42,805 nucleotides of DNA. Source: Methanoregula sp. (GTDB lineage Archaea > Halobacteriota > Methanomicrobia > Methanomicrobiales > Methanospirillaceae). A program made the position numbers and the translations under genes. Where the stretch lies: positions 1-42,805 of the forward strand of contig JAPKXU010000221.1 in assembly GCA_026394655.1 (NCBI GenBank), written 5' to 3'. Below, piece after piece: positions 6,758-14,157 of this stretch; within the stretch, counting starts at the first letter, position 1, and each line of letters opens with the position of its first letter. A model generated the notes under the pieces. The model saw only the letters and a program-made list of their open reading frames with translations. It ran no database searches and was not told the DNA's origin.

Positions 6758-7396
6758 GTGAAGCTTATAGCTCTTATCTCAGGTGGAATCGACTCTCCGG
6801 TTGCAGCGTACCTCATGATCCGTCGCGGTGTTGAAATTGTGGCAGTTCATATGGACAACCGCCCGTTCACTGATGAGAAAAACCTGGATAAAACTCTCAG
6901 CCTGGTCCGTCACCTCCGGAATCTGACCGGGAGTCCAATCCGTACCTACATAGTACCGCACGGACCTAACCACATCACCTTTGCACGGAAATGTGACCGT
7001 CATCTGCACTGCCTGTTCTGCCGGAGGATGATGTACAGGATTGGTGAACGGATTGCTGAAATAGAGGGTGCTGACGGGATCCTGACCGGTGAGTCGATGG
7101 GGCAGGTGGCATCGCAGACCCTCCAGAACATTATGGTAGTGAACCAAGCTGTGAAGGTGGCGGTCATCCGCCCGCTCATTGGTCTCGACAAGGTCGAGAT
7201 CATCGACATCGCCCGCAGGATTGGCACATACGAGATCTCCACGCTCCCGGGCCTTTGCTGCACCATCGTCCCCAAGAAACCCTCGACAGCAGCAAGGCTT
7301 GGGGATGTACTCCGTGAGGAACAAAAAACCGATATCGAGTCTCTTGTTGAAAAATCTCTGGAAGGGATGCATGTATTCTCTCCTGAAACCCTGTAA
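6758..7396 (+). CDS. thiI: ThiI-type PP-loop sulfurtransferase, catalytic domain only
   Basis: A 212-residue protein with the adenylating PP-loop at the N-terminus (SGGIDSPVAAYLM), the conserved HCLFCRRMMYRIGERIA segment that holds the catalytic Cys of ThiI proteins, and TGESMGQVASQTLQNI, the ThiI signature. A CC pair occurs in LPGLCCTIVPKKPST. The NFLD/THUMP tRNA-binding region and rhodanese domain of bacterial ThiI are absent, so the protein is about half the usual length. ThiI activates tRNA uridine-8 for 4-thiouridine formation and can feed thiazole synthesis; without THUMP the substrate may differ. The start is GTG with GGGGGTAGG upstream. The next gene overlaps by 26 nt, and the palindrome upstream links it to the cysteine genes. 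Confidence 0.85.
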   Translation: MKLIALISGGIDSPVAAYLMIRRGVEIVAVHMDNRPFTDEKNLDKTLSLVRHLRNLTGSPIRTYIVPHGPNHITFARKCDRHLHCLFCRRMMYRIGERIAEIEGADGILTGESMGQVASQTLQNIMVVNQAVKVAVIRPLIGLDKVEIIDIARRIGTYEISTLPGLCCTIVPKKPSTAARLGDVLREEQKTDIESLVEKSLEGMHVFSPETL

Positions 7397-7697
7397 AACA
7401 TCGGCTGCGTTCGAAGCAATTCCCGGGGAGCGTTTCAGCCTTGACCTTGACCGTTGTGAGGAGATCCTGAAAAATGTCTGCACGATCGTTGCCCATGCCG
7501 GTATTCTCCTGATCGTGAGCGATCGGTGCGAAGTCTCGATCCACAAGGACGGGCGGCTCGTCCTCAAGACGGATTCAAAGGATCTTGCCTGCGAGCAGGC
7601 CGGACGTATAGCCGGATGGCTTGAAGGAACACCTGCGATTCAGAAGCACCGGGACTGGAGGAATTCCGAGAGGACAAACCCATCTGCAGGAAAATAA
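7371..7697 (+). CDS. small protein related to the C-terminal domain of the adjacent MoeB-like protein
   Basis: A 108-residue protein that starts inside thiI at ATG 7371 behind GGAAGGG and overlaps it by 26 nt, so it is translationally coupled. Its core (CEVSIHKDGRLVLKTDSKDLACEQAGRIAGWL) resembles the last 30 residues of the convergent MoeB-like protein (EEISIFRDGRAIIKGTRDETIARSVYARYIG). Both read as a beta hairpin with a conserved D-G-R turn followed by a helix. The shared domain suggests a common partner, such as a sulfur carrier. Three cysteines are present (KPCKTS, NVCTIV, DRCEVS). I know no name for this domain. Confidence 0.65.
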   Translation: MYSLLKPCKTSAAFEAIPGERFSLDLDRCEEILKNVCTIVAHAGILLIVSDRCEVSIHKDGRLVLKTDSKDLACEQAGRIAGWLEGTPAIQKHRDWRNSERTNPSAGK

Positions 7698-7743
7698 AGA
7701 GATCAAACGAACAATAACCGGATAAAAGCAGATCTGTCCTGAC

Positions 7744-8814
7744 TTATAATCCGATGTACCGTGCATAAACTGAACGGGCTATGGTCTCGTCCCTGGTGCC
7801 TTTGATGATAGCCCTTCCGTCACGGAATATTGAGATCTCTTCCTTTTCTGACCTGAAAGTGAGCATATACTGGTGAAAGTGTACGTTGCCGAGCCGTGAG
7901 AGCCGGATCTCCAGTTCTTCTAAAGAGATCTCTAAGGGGGTAGCGGGCGTGATCTGGATGGCATCTCTCCCGCAGAGCGAGGTTATCATTTCCCGGGATA
8001 CAGCATCCAAAAAATCCATACGGCCCTCCGTGCAACAGAGGCAGTCTGCCCGTCGCCCGACAGTTATCCGGTCGAACGTGTTCCGCCATCCATCGACCTG
8101 GATAAGGTACGAAGTCTCATCTTTCGCATCGAACTGATCTGTTAGGATCTGGTAGGCAAGGGTACACTCGATGGAGGCGATAAGGGGAGGTACCGTGTTC
8201 AGCACTCCTGCGATGTCGCAGGTCTGCAACAAGCCGGGCCCGGGGAGCGACGGGATAAGGCACCGGAAACAGGGGGTTCTGCCCGGCAGGATGGGCATCA
8301 CCATTCCCCCGGTTCCGACAACTCCGGCATAGATCCAGGGGATCCTGTGCTTTACGCAGACGTCATTTATCAGGAACCGGGTCTGGAGGTTATCGGTCCC
8401 ATCCAATACCACGTCCGCGCCTGTGAGGAGTTTTTCAACATTCGAAACGTTCAGGTCTTTTGCGTGTGTCTCGATTTCGACAGAAGTATTGATCTTTTGT
8501 AAGATCTCGGCAGCAGCAACCGCCTTCGGGCGGCCCAGATCCTCCTCGCTGTACAGGATCTGTCGCTGCAGGTTGTGCAGTTCCACCATATCACGGTCGA
8601 TCAGTACGACCTGTCCGATCCCCGCCCGCACCAAAGAATTCGCGACCGAACTTCCAAGAGCTCCAAGACCAACGATAACTGCCCGGCTCTCTTCGAGTCT
8701 GCGTTGCCCTTCCGCTCCTATTTCGGGAAGGAGTATCTGGCGACAGTAACGATCCCGGGTCCGGTATGGGGAATCCGGAAGTGTCCCGTCATCGGTTCCT
8801 TCAGGTTGTTTCAT
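7744..8814 (-). CDS. ThiF/MoeB/HesA-family E1-like adenylyltransferase
   Basis: A 356-residue protein starting at ATG 8814, four bases after the desulfurase stop (the ORF track extends it upstream to 9000). Features in order: helical DRYCRQILLPEIG, nucleotide-binding GLGALGSSVANSLVRAGIG, DRDMVELHNLQRQILY, VVLDGTDNLQTRFLIND, zinc ligands CFRC and CLCC, and TCDIAGVLNTVP, the position of the catalytic Cys in MoeB/ThiF. A C-terminal extension of about 85 residues ends with the module shared with the 7371 protein. Family members adenylate the C-terminal GG of a MoaD/ThiS-like carrier; a matching carrier lies at 11241. With the desulfurase it forms a sulfur-relay pair. Confidence 0.88.
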   Translation of the reverse strand: MKQPEGTDDGTLPDSPYRTRDRYCRQILLPEIGAEGQRRLEESRAVIVGLGALGSSVANSLVRAGIGQVVLIDRDMVELHNLQRQILYSEEDLGRPKAVAAAEILQKINTSVEIETHAKDLNVSNVEKLLTGADVVLDGTDNLQTRFLINDVCVKHRIPWIYAGVVGTGGMVMPILPGRTPCFRCLIPSLPGPGLLQTCDIAGVLNTVPPLIASIECTLAYQILTDQFDAKDETSYLIQVDGWRNTFDRITVGRRADCLCCTEGRMDFLDAVSREMITSLCGRDAIQITPATPLEISLEELEIRLSRLGNVHFHQYMLTFRSEKEEISIFRDGRAIIKGTRDETIARSVYARYIGL

Positions 8815-8818
8815 CCGA

Positions 8819-10012
8819 TCATCTCTTGTCCCAGTCCCCCGAAATTTTTTTGACGGTACCAACGAGCAGGTCCGCATCTTCGATCGTATTGTAGCAGTGA
8901 AGGCTCGCCCGGACCGTTCCGTCCGCAAGGTGGAGGTGCTCCATGAGGGGCATGCAACAGTGATGCCCTGACCGCACCATAATATTTGCCTCCCCGTCAA
9001 GCATCATGGCAACGTCATGCGGGTTCAATCCTTTGATTGCAAACGAGATGACCCCGATCCGGTTCCCTGCTGATCCGGGTCCGAAAACCTGCACGTTCCC
9101 AATACTCGTAAGACCTTCGATGATATGCCGGGTAATGTGCTGCTCATGGTGCTGTATATCCTCCATACCGAGCGCTTCCAAATACTCAACAGCACGGGCA
9201 AGACCGATAGCTCCTGCGATATTCGGGGTTCCTGCTTCGTAACGTTCATACCCTCCCGTAAGGGTGTATCCCGCAGCAGTGACCCGATCCACACTCCCTC
9301 CTCCAACGAGCAGAGGTTCCAGGCTGGGGGTCTTCATATATAGGACTCCGGTGCCAGTGGGGCCGAGCATCTTGTGCCCGGAGAAGCAGAGGAAGTCGCA
9401 GCCCAAGCGCTCCACATCCACCGGGATATGGGGCACTGACTGGGACCCGTCAACGAGGAGGAGCGTCCCATGATCCTGACAAATTTTGGCAAACTCGCGA
9501 ATGGGCACGACGTTTCCAAGCACATTGGATGCATGGGTGATGGCAACGAGCCGGGTCTTTTTCGTGATGACTGCCTCGAGGGCAGCCGGATCCAGGGTGC
9601 CATCCTGTGCAGGGGGGATCAGATGGAGATCGATCCCCTGCCGTTCGCGGAGACGCATCCAGGGAAGGAGATTGCTGTGGTGCTCAAGGAGGGTGGTAAT
9701 TACCTGATCTCCTTTCTGCCACGGGAGTCCCGAAGCGACCATATTGATTGCCTCGGTGGAGTTCCGGGTGAAGACCAGTTCTCCCTCTCGTGCATGAATG
9801 AATTTCCTGACCTTCTGGTGGGCATCCCTGTATTTCTGGGAGGTAATCTGGGCAATCCGGTGGACGCCCCGACCGGAATTTGCCCGGAATTTGTGTTCGT
9901 ACTCAAGCATTGCCAGAAGGACAGGTTCCGGCGAGAGACTCGTCGCTGCACTGTCAAGGTAACAGACATCAGAAAGGAGCGGGAAATCCGTCCGGATATC
10001 ACTTGGGATCAT
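8819..10012 (-). CDS. csd: cysteine desulfurase, SufS/Csd class
   Basis: A 397-residue PLP enzyme. YLDSAATSLSP near the N-terminus, EHHSNLLPW, VDGSQSVPH and the PLP-lysine motif SGHKMLGPTGTG are all present. The catalytic loop reads RSGHHCCMP near residue 365, giving the persulfide-bearing Cys of group II desulfurases. It converts L-cysteine to alanine and enzyme-bound persulfide. Many methanogens obtain sulfur from sulfide and lack such an enzyme, so its company here with cysK and cysE is informative. A palindrome of the sulfur type lies about 170 bp upstream. A 30-codon ORF (complement 10009-10101) overlaps its ATG as ATGA and may be a leader. Confidence 0.93.
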   Translation of the reverse strand: MIPSDIRTDFPLLSDVCYLDSAATSLSPEPVLLAMLEYEHKFRANSGRGVHRIAQITSQKYRDAHQKVRKFIHAREGELVFTRNSTEAINMVASGLPWQKGDQVITTLLEHHSNLLPWMRLRERQGIDLHLIPPAQDGTLDPAALEAVITKKTRLVAITHASNVLGNVVPIREFAKICQDHGTLLLVDGSQSVPHIPVDVERLGCDFLCFSGHKMLGPTGTGVLYMKTPSLEPLLVGGGSVDRVTAAGYTLTGGYERYEAGTPNIAGAIGLARAVEYLEALGMEDIQHHEQHITRHIIEGLTSIGNVQVFGPGSAGNRIGVISFAIKGLNPHDVAMMLDGEANIMVRSGHHCCMPLMEHLHLADGTVRASLHCYNTIEDADLLVGTVKKISGDWDKR

Positions 10013-10179
10013 AAAACCTCGCTAAGTGACCCCCAAGAGGAGTTACGAACAGACTTCCTTCCATGATATGAATATCCTGATTATTTTCTGGCATAGACAT
10101 TCAGGCATCCATTTTTTTGTTCTGGACATCGGCTTTCATGGGGGTTGTGTCCCGGATAAGAAACTGGTACAGTATTGAA

Positions 10180-10193
10180 TTCACAATTGTTAA
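10180..10193. promoter_or_regulatory. sulfur-regulon palindrome, site 2 (csd)
   Basis: On the reverse strand TTAACAATTGTGAA, a one-mismatch version of the palindrome, lies upstream of csd. A weak TATA-like ATCATACAG is about 29 bp further upstream (10211-10220). Confidence 0.65.
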
Positions 10194-10244
10194 TGTTTTG
10201 CTGCGATGCTACTGTATGATTCGGGCATCTCGTAACCGGGGAGT

Positions 10245-11060
10245 TTATGGATTAAAACCTCCGAGAATTTTCTGTTGGATCATCAGGAGTGCGATGAAAA
10301 TAAGCATAATTGCAAAGAATTTTTTGATCTGATCTGCAGGGAACCGGGATGCAACGTATGCCCCGGTATACGCCCCTATTGCAGCACCTGCTCCGTATAT
10401 CGCGACAAACGGCAGCGAGACGTCACCCAGCGCTGCATGGGTTGTAGCACCGGAAAGTGAGGAGAGAATAATGGCAAACAGGGAGGTTGCGACAGCGTAA
10501 TGGACCGGGATTCCGGTTACGACCAGCGCGGGGACAAAGAGCACACCCCCGCTAATACCGGTTGTGCCGCTGATAAGCCCCCCCATCGCTCCCCAGACAA
10601 CAAGATGAAGGTATGGCAACCTTATCCGTTCATCGCTATCACCAGATTTTCGGGCAGACACTTCAACAAAAGCCCCCCATCCGATCTCCCTCACAATACG
10701 GAGATGTGGACAGAGCATCTGCAGGGACATGATGAGTAGCACTATAACAAAAAAGACGACAAGTATACGGGCGTCGATATATGGCGTGATAGCAGAACCA
10801 ACTGCTGCAAAAATAATGGCGGGCACAACCAGCAGGACAGCCGCAGAATACAGGATCTTTCCCTGCCGGTGGTAACAGATGGTTGCAGCAAACGACGAAA
10901 AAACCATCACCGCAAGGCTTGTTCCAACTGCCATCTTCTGGTCAAAACCGAATATCAGCGTTAATGTCGGAACATAAAGAAAACCGCCCCCCAAACCGAT
11001 ACCAGAAGAGATCATGCCGATCCCTGCTGCAATCAAAAACGCGATGCTGTAGCCGTACAC
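10245..11060 (-). CDS. TauE/SafE-family permease
   Basis: An integral membrane protein with about eight hydrophobic segments in two related halves. Each half begins with the family's glycine-rich motif (GIGLGGGFLYVPTL and GTTGISGGVLFVPAL). Members move small sulfur compounds or organic acids across the membrane, such as sulfite, sulfoacetate or taurine. The ORF track starts at 11213, but the first 50 residues there are not membrane-like and overlap another small gene. GTG 11060 is preferred, five bases after that gene's stop, giving 271 residues. It is the last gene of the moaD operon, so a role in moving a sulfur compound is plausible. Confidence 0.85.
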   Translation of the reverse strand: MYGYSIAFLIAAGIGMISSGIGLGGGFLYVPTLTLIFGFDQKMAVGTSLAVMVFSSFAATICYHRQGKILYSAAVLLVVPAIIFAAVGSAITPYIDARILVVFFVIVLLIMSLQMLCPHLRIVREIGWGAFVEVSARKSGDSDERIRLPYLHLVVWGAMGGLISGTTGISGGVLFVPALVVTGIPVHYAVATSLFAIILSSLSGATTHAALGDVSLPFVAIYGAGAAIGAYTGAYVASRFPADQIKKFFAIMLIFIALLMIQQKILGGFNP

Positions 11061-11065
11061 GATGG

Positions 11066-11248
11066 TTAAATCCTCTTCCAAATTATCCGGTCTGCCATCT
11101 GACAACCATCTGTAAGAAACGTGTAACAGGATGCCGGTACCCTCACATCCCGCCGTTCTATCATTCTGGTTCCGCTGCAGAAGTTGCAGGAGCCGGGGCA
11201 GGCATTCCTCCATTCCGGCTCGCGATCTTCGTCTCCTGCATCAGCCAC
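11066..11248 (-). CDS. small Cys-rich protein between moaD and tauE
   Basis: A 60-codon frame from GTG 11248 (overlapping the moaD stop by 8 nt) to TAA at 11066, five bases before the tauE start. Its cysteines are arranged as CPGSCNFC, then SCYTF, then DGCQM, which could bind a metal or Fe-S centre or carry persulfide. The tight fit between its neighbours is the main evidence that it is expressed; the ORF track shows the same frame from an earlier start. No family is recognised. If real, it could be a sulfur acceptor or metallochaperone working with MoaD and TauE. Confidence 0.5.
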   Translation of the reverse strand: MADAGDEDREPEWRNACPGSCNFCSGTRMIERRDVRVPASCYTFLTDGCQMADRIIWKRI

Positions 11249-11519
11249 CGGCAACAAGAGGGGAAACTGCGATCTCGTCACCATCATTAACGCTGACCTT
11301 TTCTACCTCAGTTGTTTCAACCCGTTTTCCGTTCCTCATCAGTATCACGAACTCGCGGAAGTTCTCCTGCTCATCGAAGATCATATTATAGCCTTCTTTG
11401 TTCTTCTGCGCTATTTCCTTCACGAGGGTGGCAAGCGATATGTTCTTTTTTCCATCGACAAGAATATCGGTACCGAGAAGTTCCCGGAACCGTGCGAAAA
11501 ACCGGATTTTGATACTCAT
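11241..11519 (-). CDS. MoaD/ThiS-family ubiquitin-like sulfur carrier
   Basis: A 92-residue protein starting at ATG 11519 (MSIKIRFFARFRELLGTD). The beta-grasp pattern is followed by VNDGDEIAVSPLVAGG, ending in the Gly-Gly that is adenylated and thiocarboxylated by an E1-like partner. The natural partner is the MoeB-like protein at 7744. No MoaE or molybdopterin genes occur in the window, so molybdopterin synthesis cannot be assumed; tRNA thiolation, thiamine or another thiolation is equally possible. An upstream small frame overlaps its ATG as ATGA. Confidence 0.88.
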   Translation of the reverse strand: MSIKIRFFARFRELLGTDILVDGKKNISLATLVKEIAQKNKEGYNMIFDEQENFREFVILMRNGKRVETTEVEKVSVNDGDEIAVSPLVAGG

Positions 11520-11641
11520 TTTTTCTTCCTCATCGCAGTCTTTGTTTTCCCTTTCCTGCATACAGGGCTTGCCGGGTTTCGCCCTAAGAGAATCTCCTCT
11601 GCATACACCTCAAACCCGTCCCGGATGATACCCCTCTTCAC
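11516..11641 (-). CDS. possible 41-aa ORF coupled to moaD
   Basis: GTG 11641 opens 41 codons, and its TGA overlaps the moaD ATG (ATGA). The start reads VKRGIIRDGFEVYAEEILLG and the tail is strongly basic. Only the coupling supports it. It could be the decayed 3' end of a longer gene. Confidence 0.3.
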   Translation of the reverse strand: MKRGIIRDGFEVYAEEILLGRNPASPVCRKGKTKTAMRKKK

Positions 11642-11771
11642 CAAAAAGTGATATCTGTTGTGGGTGCCGATCGAGTTCGCGGGGGAATAACATGATAGTA
11701 CTTACCTGTGCCTGCTGCCGGTGATATATTCCGAAAAACAACAGCCGGTTTTCAGGAGTCCGTAACTCCAC
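11610..11771 (-). CDS. possible 53-aa ORF, start of the moaD transcript
   Basis: GTG 11771 lies about 20-25 nt after a TATA-like CATAAATACC on the reverse strand, which suits a leaderless start. The product begins VELRTPENRLLFFGIYHRQQ and overlaps the next small frame. No family is recognised and the region may be a leader. Confidence 0.25.
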   Translation of the reverse strand: MELRTPENRLLFFGIYHRQQAQVSTIMLFPRELDRHPQQISLFGEEGYHPGRV

Positions 11772-11879
11772 ATTTTGTGCGGGCGGTATTTATGGAGTAA
11801 TATCTCGGCAAATTTTTCCTGATCCTGCCGGTTCCGCATTATGATCATTCCGATTCAAGTCCCGTGTACACAATCGGGA

Positions 11880-13250
11880 TCAGATGGCGATCCCATCATT
11901 GTAATGATGGCTTTCCCGGTGGATCTTGCGGATCAGGGATGGTGCAAATATCGCATGTTCACTCACTGGTTGTGAAATATATCCCAGTTCATGAAGGGTG
12001 CGCACAAATTTCATGGTGGATGCAATATATTCCGGTGGCAACGCTGCGCAGTACTTCGGGGAGATACGGTACGTTTCCATGACAAACGATTCATCCACCA
12101 TGCCGGTGGTCTTTGCCACAATGCGGGCGCACGCCACCGGGTCATGGCGGATCATCTCGCTGGCGGCTTCATGCGCTGATAAAAATCCCATCAGCAGGTC
12201 CCTGTTTTCCAGCATCTGCCGCATGACCACGATCCCATAACTCGGATTGAACGGCCAGAGCCGATCGGGCTGCACGACAAGGTGTGTGTTACTATACCTA
12301 CGGGCGGTGACAGCCAGAGCCGGAGTCCCGGCGGCGGCCACTATCTCTTCCTGCTGGAGAGCATCGGAAAGAAAATCAGCCCAAGGATAGTTTTTCACAG
12401 TAACATCCCTCATACCGTGCTCCCTCAGCAGTTCGTTCACGATAACATCGTGGATTGAACCTTTCGGTGGGGTGCCGATAGCCTTACCGGAGAACTGTGT
12501 AAGGAACTCTGACATGCTGCTGTATTCAGCAAGAGGGGTTATCCCCTCCCCGGCTACGATAATTGTTCCCTCAACGTGCCCGCCGGCGATGCAGGCAAGC
12601 GACAATCCGCGATCGATACCGATGATTACCGGGGGGAGTCCGATATATCCAAGGTCGAGGGTCCCGGCCTGCATGGCGTTAATGATGTCAGGACCTGACG
12701 GAAAAAGTTTCCAGCTTGCATCGATCCCACGATCTGCAAGGAGCTGCGTACCCCGAAGCAGGAACGCGGTATGGTACATTGTTGAAAGGTGGCCGATACG
12801 GAGAACGGACAGTTCGGGACGGAGCATCCCGACCGGGATATCTACAATTTTTTCGACGATCGATGCGAGGATTGGTGCACAGATGACGCCGGATGCCCCG
12901 TCTTTCTCTGCCCGTGCAGCGGCAATGATACATTCTTCAAGAGAATTGGCAGAATATCCCCGTATCCCGAATTTTTTTCCCTGGAAATCAACCTCGCGTA
13001 TTTCGAGAGCATCGAGCAGGAATTTTGCAGCGATGATCGCGATGAACCGGTTCCGTTCCGGCTCCAGCACCGCGACGATTTTCTTGATCGTGGAGAGCCG
13101 GGGATCACGTTCACCCAAGGTGATTTTATAGAGCGTGGATACAGGAATGCCGGTGTGATCCGCAAGTTCCCGCACTGTCAGGTTCTTCCTCTCCAGCTCC
13201 TCGTGCAGCGCCGTGGTGAAATCCGTCTCGAAAATCCTCTTTGAGAGCAT
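11880..13250 (-). CDS. XRE-type HTH regulator fused to a sulfonate/nitrate-binding-like domain
   Basis: A 456-residue protein. Residues about 17-70 form an XRE/lambda-Cro HTH (LTVRELADHTGIPVSTLYKI). Residues about 90-150 (SLEECIIAAARAEKDGASGVICAPILASIVEKI) resemble a small alpha/beta sensor segment. From about 150 to 440 the sequence follows SsuA/TauA/NMT1-type periplasmic binding proteins (LRIGHLSTMYHTAF, FPSGPDIINAMQAGTLDLGYIGLPP), but there is no signal peptide, so the binding domain is cytoplasmic. It is therefore a one-component regulator with a transporter-type ligand domain. It is divergent from the CoM operon across 103 bp. Because CoM and its precursors are sulfonates, a sulfonate effector is an attractive inference. 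Confidence 0.85.
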   Translation of the reverse strand: MLSKRIFETDFTTALHEELERKNLTVRELADHTGIPVSTLYKITLGERDPRLSTIKKIVAVLEPERNRFIAIIAAKFLLDALEIREVDFQGKKFGIRGYSANSLEECIIAAARAEKDGASGVICAPILASIVEKIVDIPVGMLRPELSVLRIGHLSTMYHTAFLLRGTQLLADRGIDASWKLFPSGPDIINAMQAGTLDLGYIGLPPVIIGIDRGLSLACIAGGHVEGTIIVAGEGITPLAEYSSMSEFLTQFSGKAIGTPPKGSIHDVIVNELLREHGMRDVTVKNYPWADFLSDALQQEEIVAAAGTPALAVTARRYSNTHLVVQPDRLWPFNPSYGIVVMRQMLENRDLLMGFLSAHEAASEMIRHDPVACARIVAKTTGMVDESFVMETYRISPKYCAALPPEYIASTMKFVRTLHELGYISQPVSEHAIFAPSLIRKIHRESHHYNDGIAI

Positions 13251-13275
13251 ATTATCCTTTATGTGGCACTTTAAA

Positions 13276-13283
13276 GATTATAA
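13276..13283 (-). promoter_or_regulatory. TATA box for the XRE regulator gene
   Basis: The reverse strand reads TTATAATC, centred about 30 nt from the ATG at 13250. The divergent operon's TATA lies only 40-50 bp away, so one bound regulator could affect both promoters. Confidence 0.5.
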
Positions 13284-13321
13284 TTATTACTATAAGGTTA
13301 TTTTTTTAGGTAAATTGAGAA

Positions 13322-13330
13322 GTTATATAA
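13322..13330 (+). promoter_or_regulatory. TATA box for the CoM operon
   Basis: GTTATATAA is centred 27 nt before the ATG at 13354, giving a leaderless transcript for the five-gene operon. Confidence 0.65.
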
Positions 13331-13353
13331 ACACAAATACGGTCATTCTAATT

Positions 13354-14157
13354 ATGCGCCGCGAACAGTTCATGGAACTCACCGTTCTTCCCGGCACCAA
13401 CCGGTGCGGGGAGAAAGAAGGGTTCGATCAGATCGTGATTCGTCCGGGTGACACCCTGTCTATCGTTGGGCCGACTGGATCAGGAAAATCTGCATTCATC
13501 AACGATATCGAAGTTCTTGCACAGGAGGATACGGTCACCGGCAGGAGTATTCTTATGGACGGAGTCGAACCTCCCGAAGAAATGGTCCGCGATCCCGCAA
13601 AAAAGCCCATCGCACTTATCTCCCAGAATACCCGTGTCATTGCCGATCTGACTGTCGAACGGTTCCTTGCCCTGCACATAAAGGCACGGGATACCGATAC
13701 GAGGCGGCTTATCGCTCGCACGCTTGCACTTGCGAATGAGTTCACCGGTGAAAAGATTGCATTACCGATGCGCATGACAGCACTTTCCGGTGGACAGGCC
13801 CGGTCGCTCCTCATTGCCGATGCAATCCTGATCAGCCAGACGCCGATTCTGCTCCTCGACGAAGTGGAGAACGCCGGGATCAACAAAGAGCGGGTGATCA
13901 ACTGTATCCGTGATTATAACAAAGCCGTGATCTTTGTCACCCATGACCCATACCTGTCCCTGATAACTGACCGCCGCATTGTGATGAAAAACGGTGCAGT
14001 GGCAGTTATGCTTGAACCCGGTAGCCGTGAACGATCGGTCATTACAAAGGTATCTGGTATGGATTCTTTCCTCTGGGATCTCCGCGAACGGATTCGCAGT
14101 GGAGACCTCATCCAGGAAAGGGAATCTCCCCTAATAAAGATTGGAGTACATGCATGA
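13354..14157 (+). CDS. soluble ABC-type ATPase of the CoM operon
   Basis: A 267-residue single ABC domain. Walker A GPTGSGKSAF, Q-loop LISQNTR, signature LSGGQARSL, Walker B ILLLDEVENAG and H-loop VTHDPY are all present, so it should hydrolyse ATP. The ORF track begins at 13213; ATG 13354 is chosen for its 27-nt TATA spacing. No membrane or binding-protein partner is encoded nearby, so it is probably not a transporter subunit. It is the first gene of an operon with a HypB-like GTPase, an Fe-S protein and two CoM enzymes, and overlaps the next gene by 4 nt. Like some ABC ATPases in cofactor assembly, it may drive a conformational or loading step. Confidence 0.85.
   Translation: MRREQFMELTVLPGTNRCGEKEGFDQIVIRPGDTLSIVGPTGSGKSAFINDIEVLAQEDTVTGRSILMDGVEPPEEMVRDPAKKPIALISQNTRVIADLTVERFLALHIKARDTDTRRLIARTLALANEFTGEKIALPMRMTALSGGQARSLLIADAILISQTPILLLDEVENAGINKERVINCIRDYNKAVIFVTHDPYLSLITDRRIVMKNGAVAVMLEPGSRERSVITKVSGMDSFLWDLRERIRSGDLIQERESPLIKIGVHA

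Noticed and set aside
6779-7567. 262-aa minus-strand ORF opposite thiI
   Set aside because: The plus strand encodes the PP-loop and ThiI signatures; the antisense frame shows none.
8819-8821. Sulfur-type desulfurase being an NifS/IscS for molybdopterin synthesis
   Set aside because: No MoaA, MoaB, MoaC, MoaE or MoeA genes are present, so a molybdopterin role cannot be assumed from MoaD and MoeB alone.
9470-10066. 198-aa plus-strand ORF opposite the desulfurase
   Set aside because: It is antisense to a complete PLP enzyme with catalytic residues, and no motif is present.
10245-11213. N-terminal extension of the TauE-like gene to 11213
   Set aside because: The extra 50 residues are not hydrophobic and overlap a Cys-rich frame that fits better between moaD and tauE; GTG 11060 is preferred.
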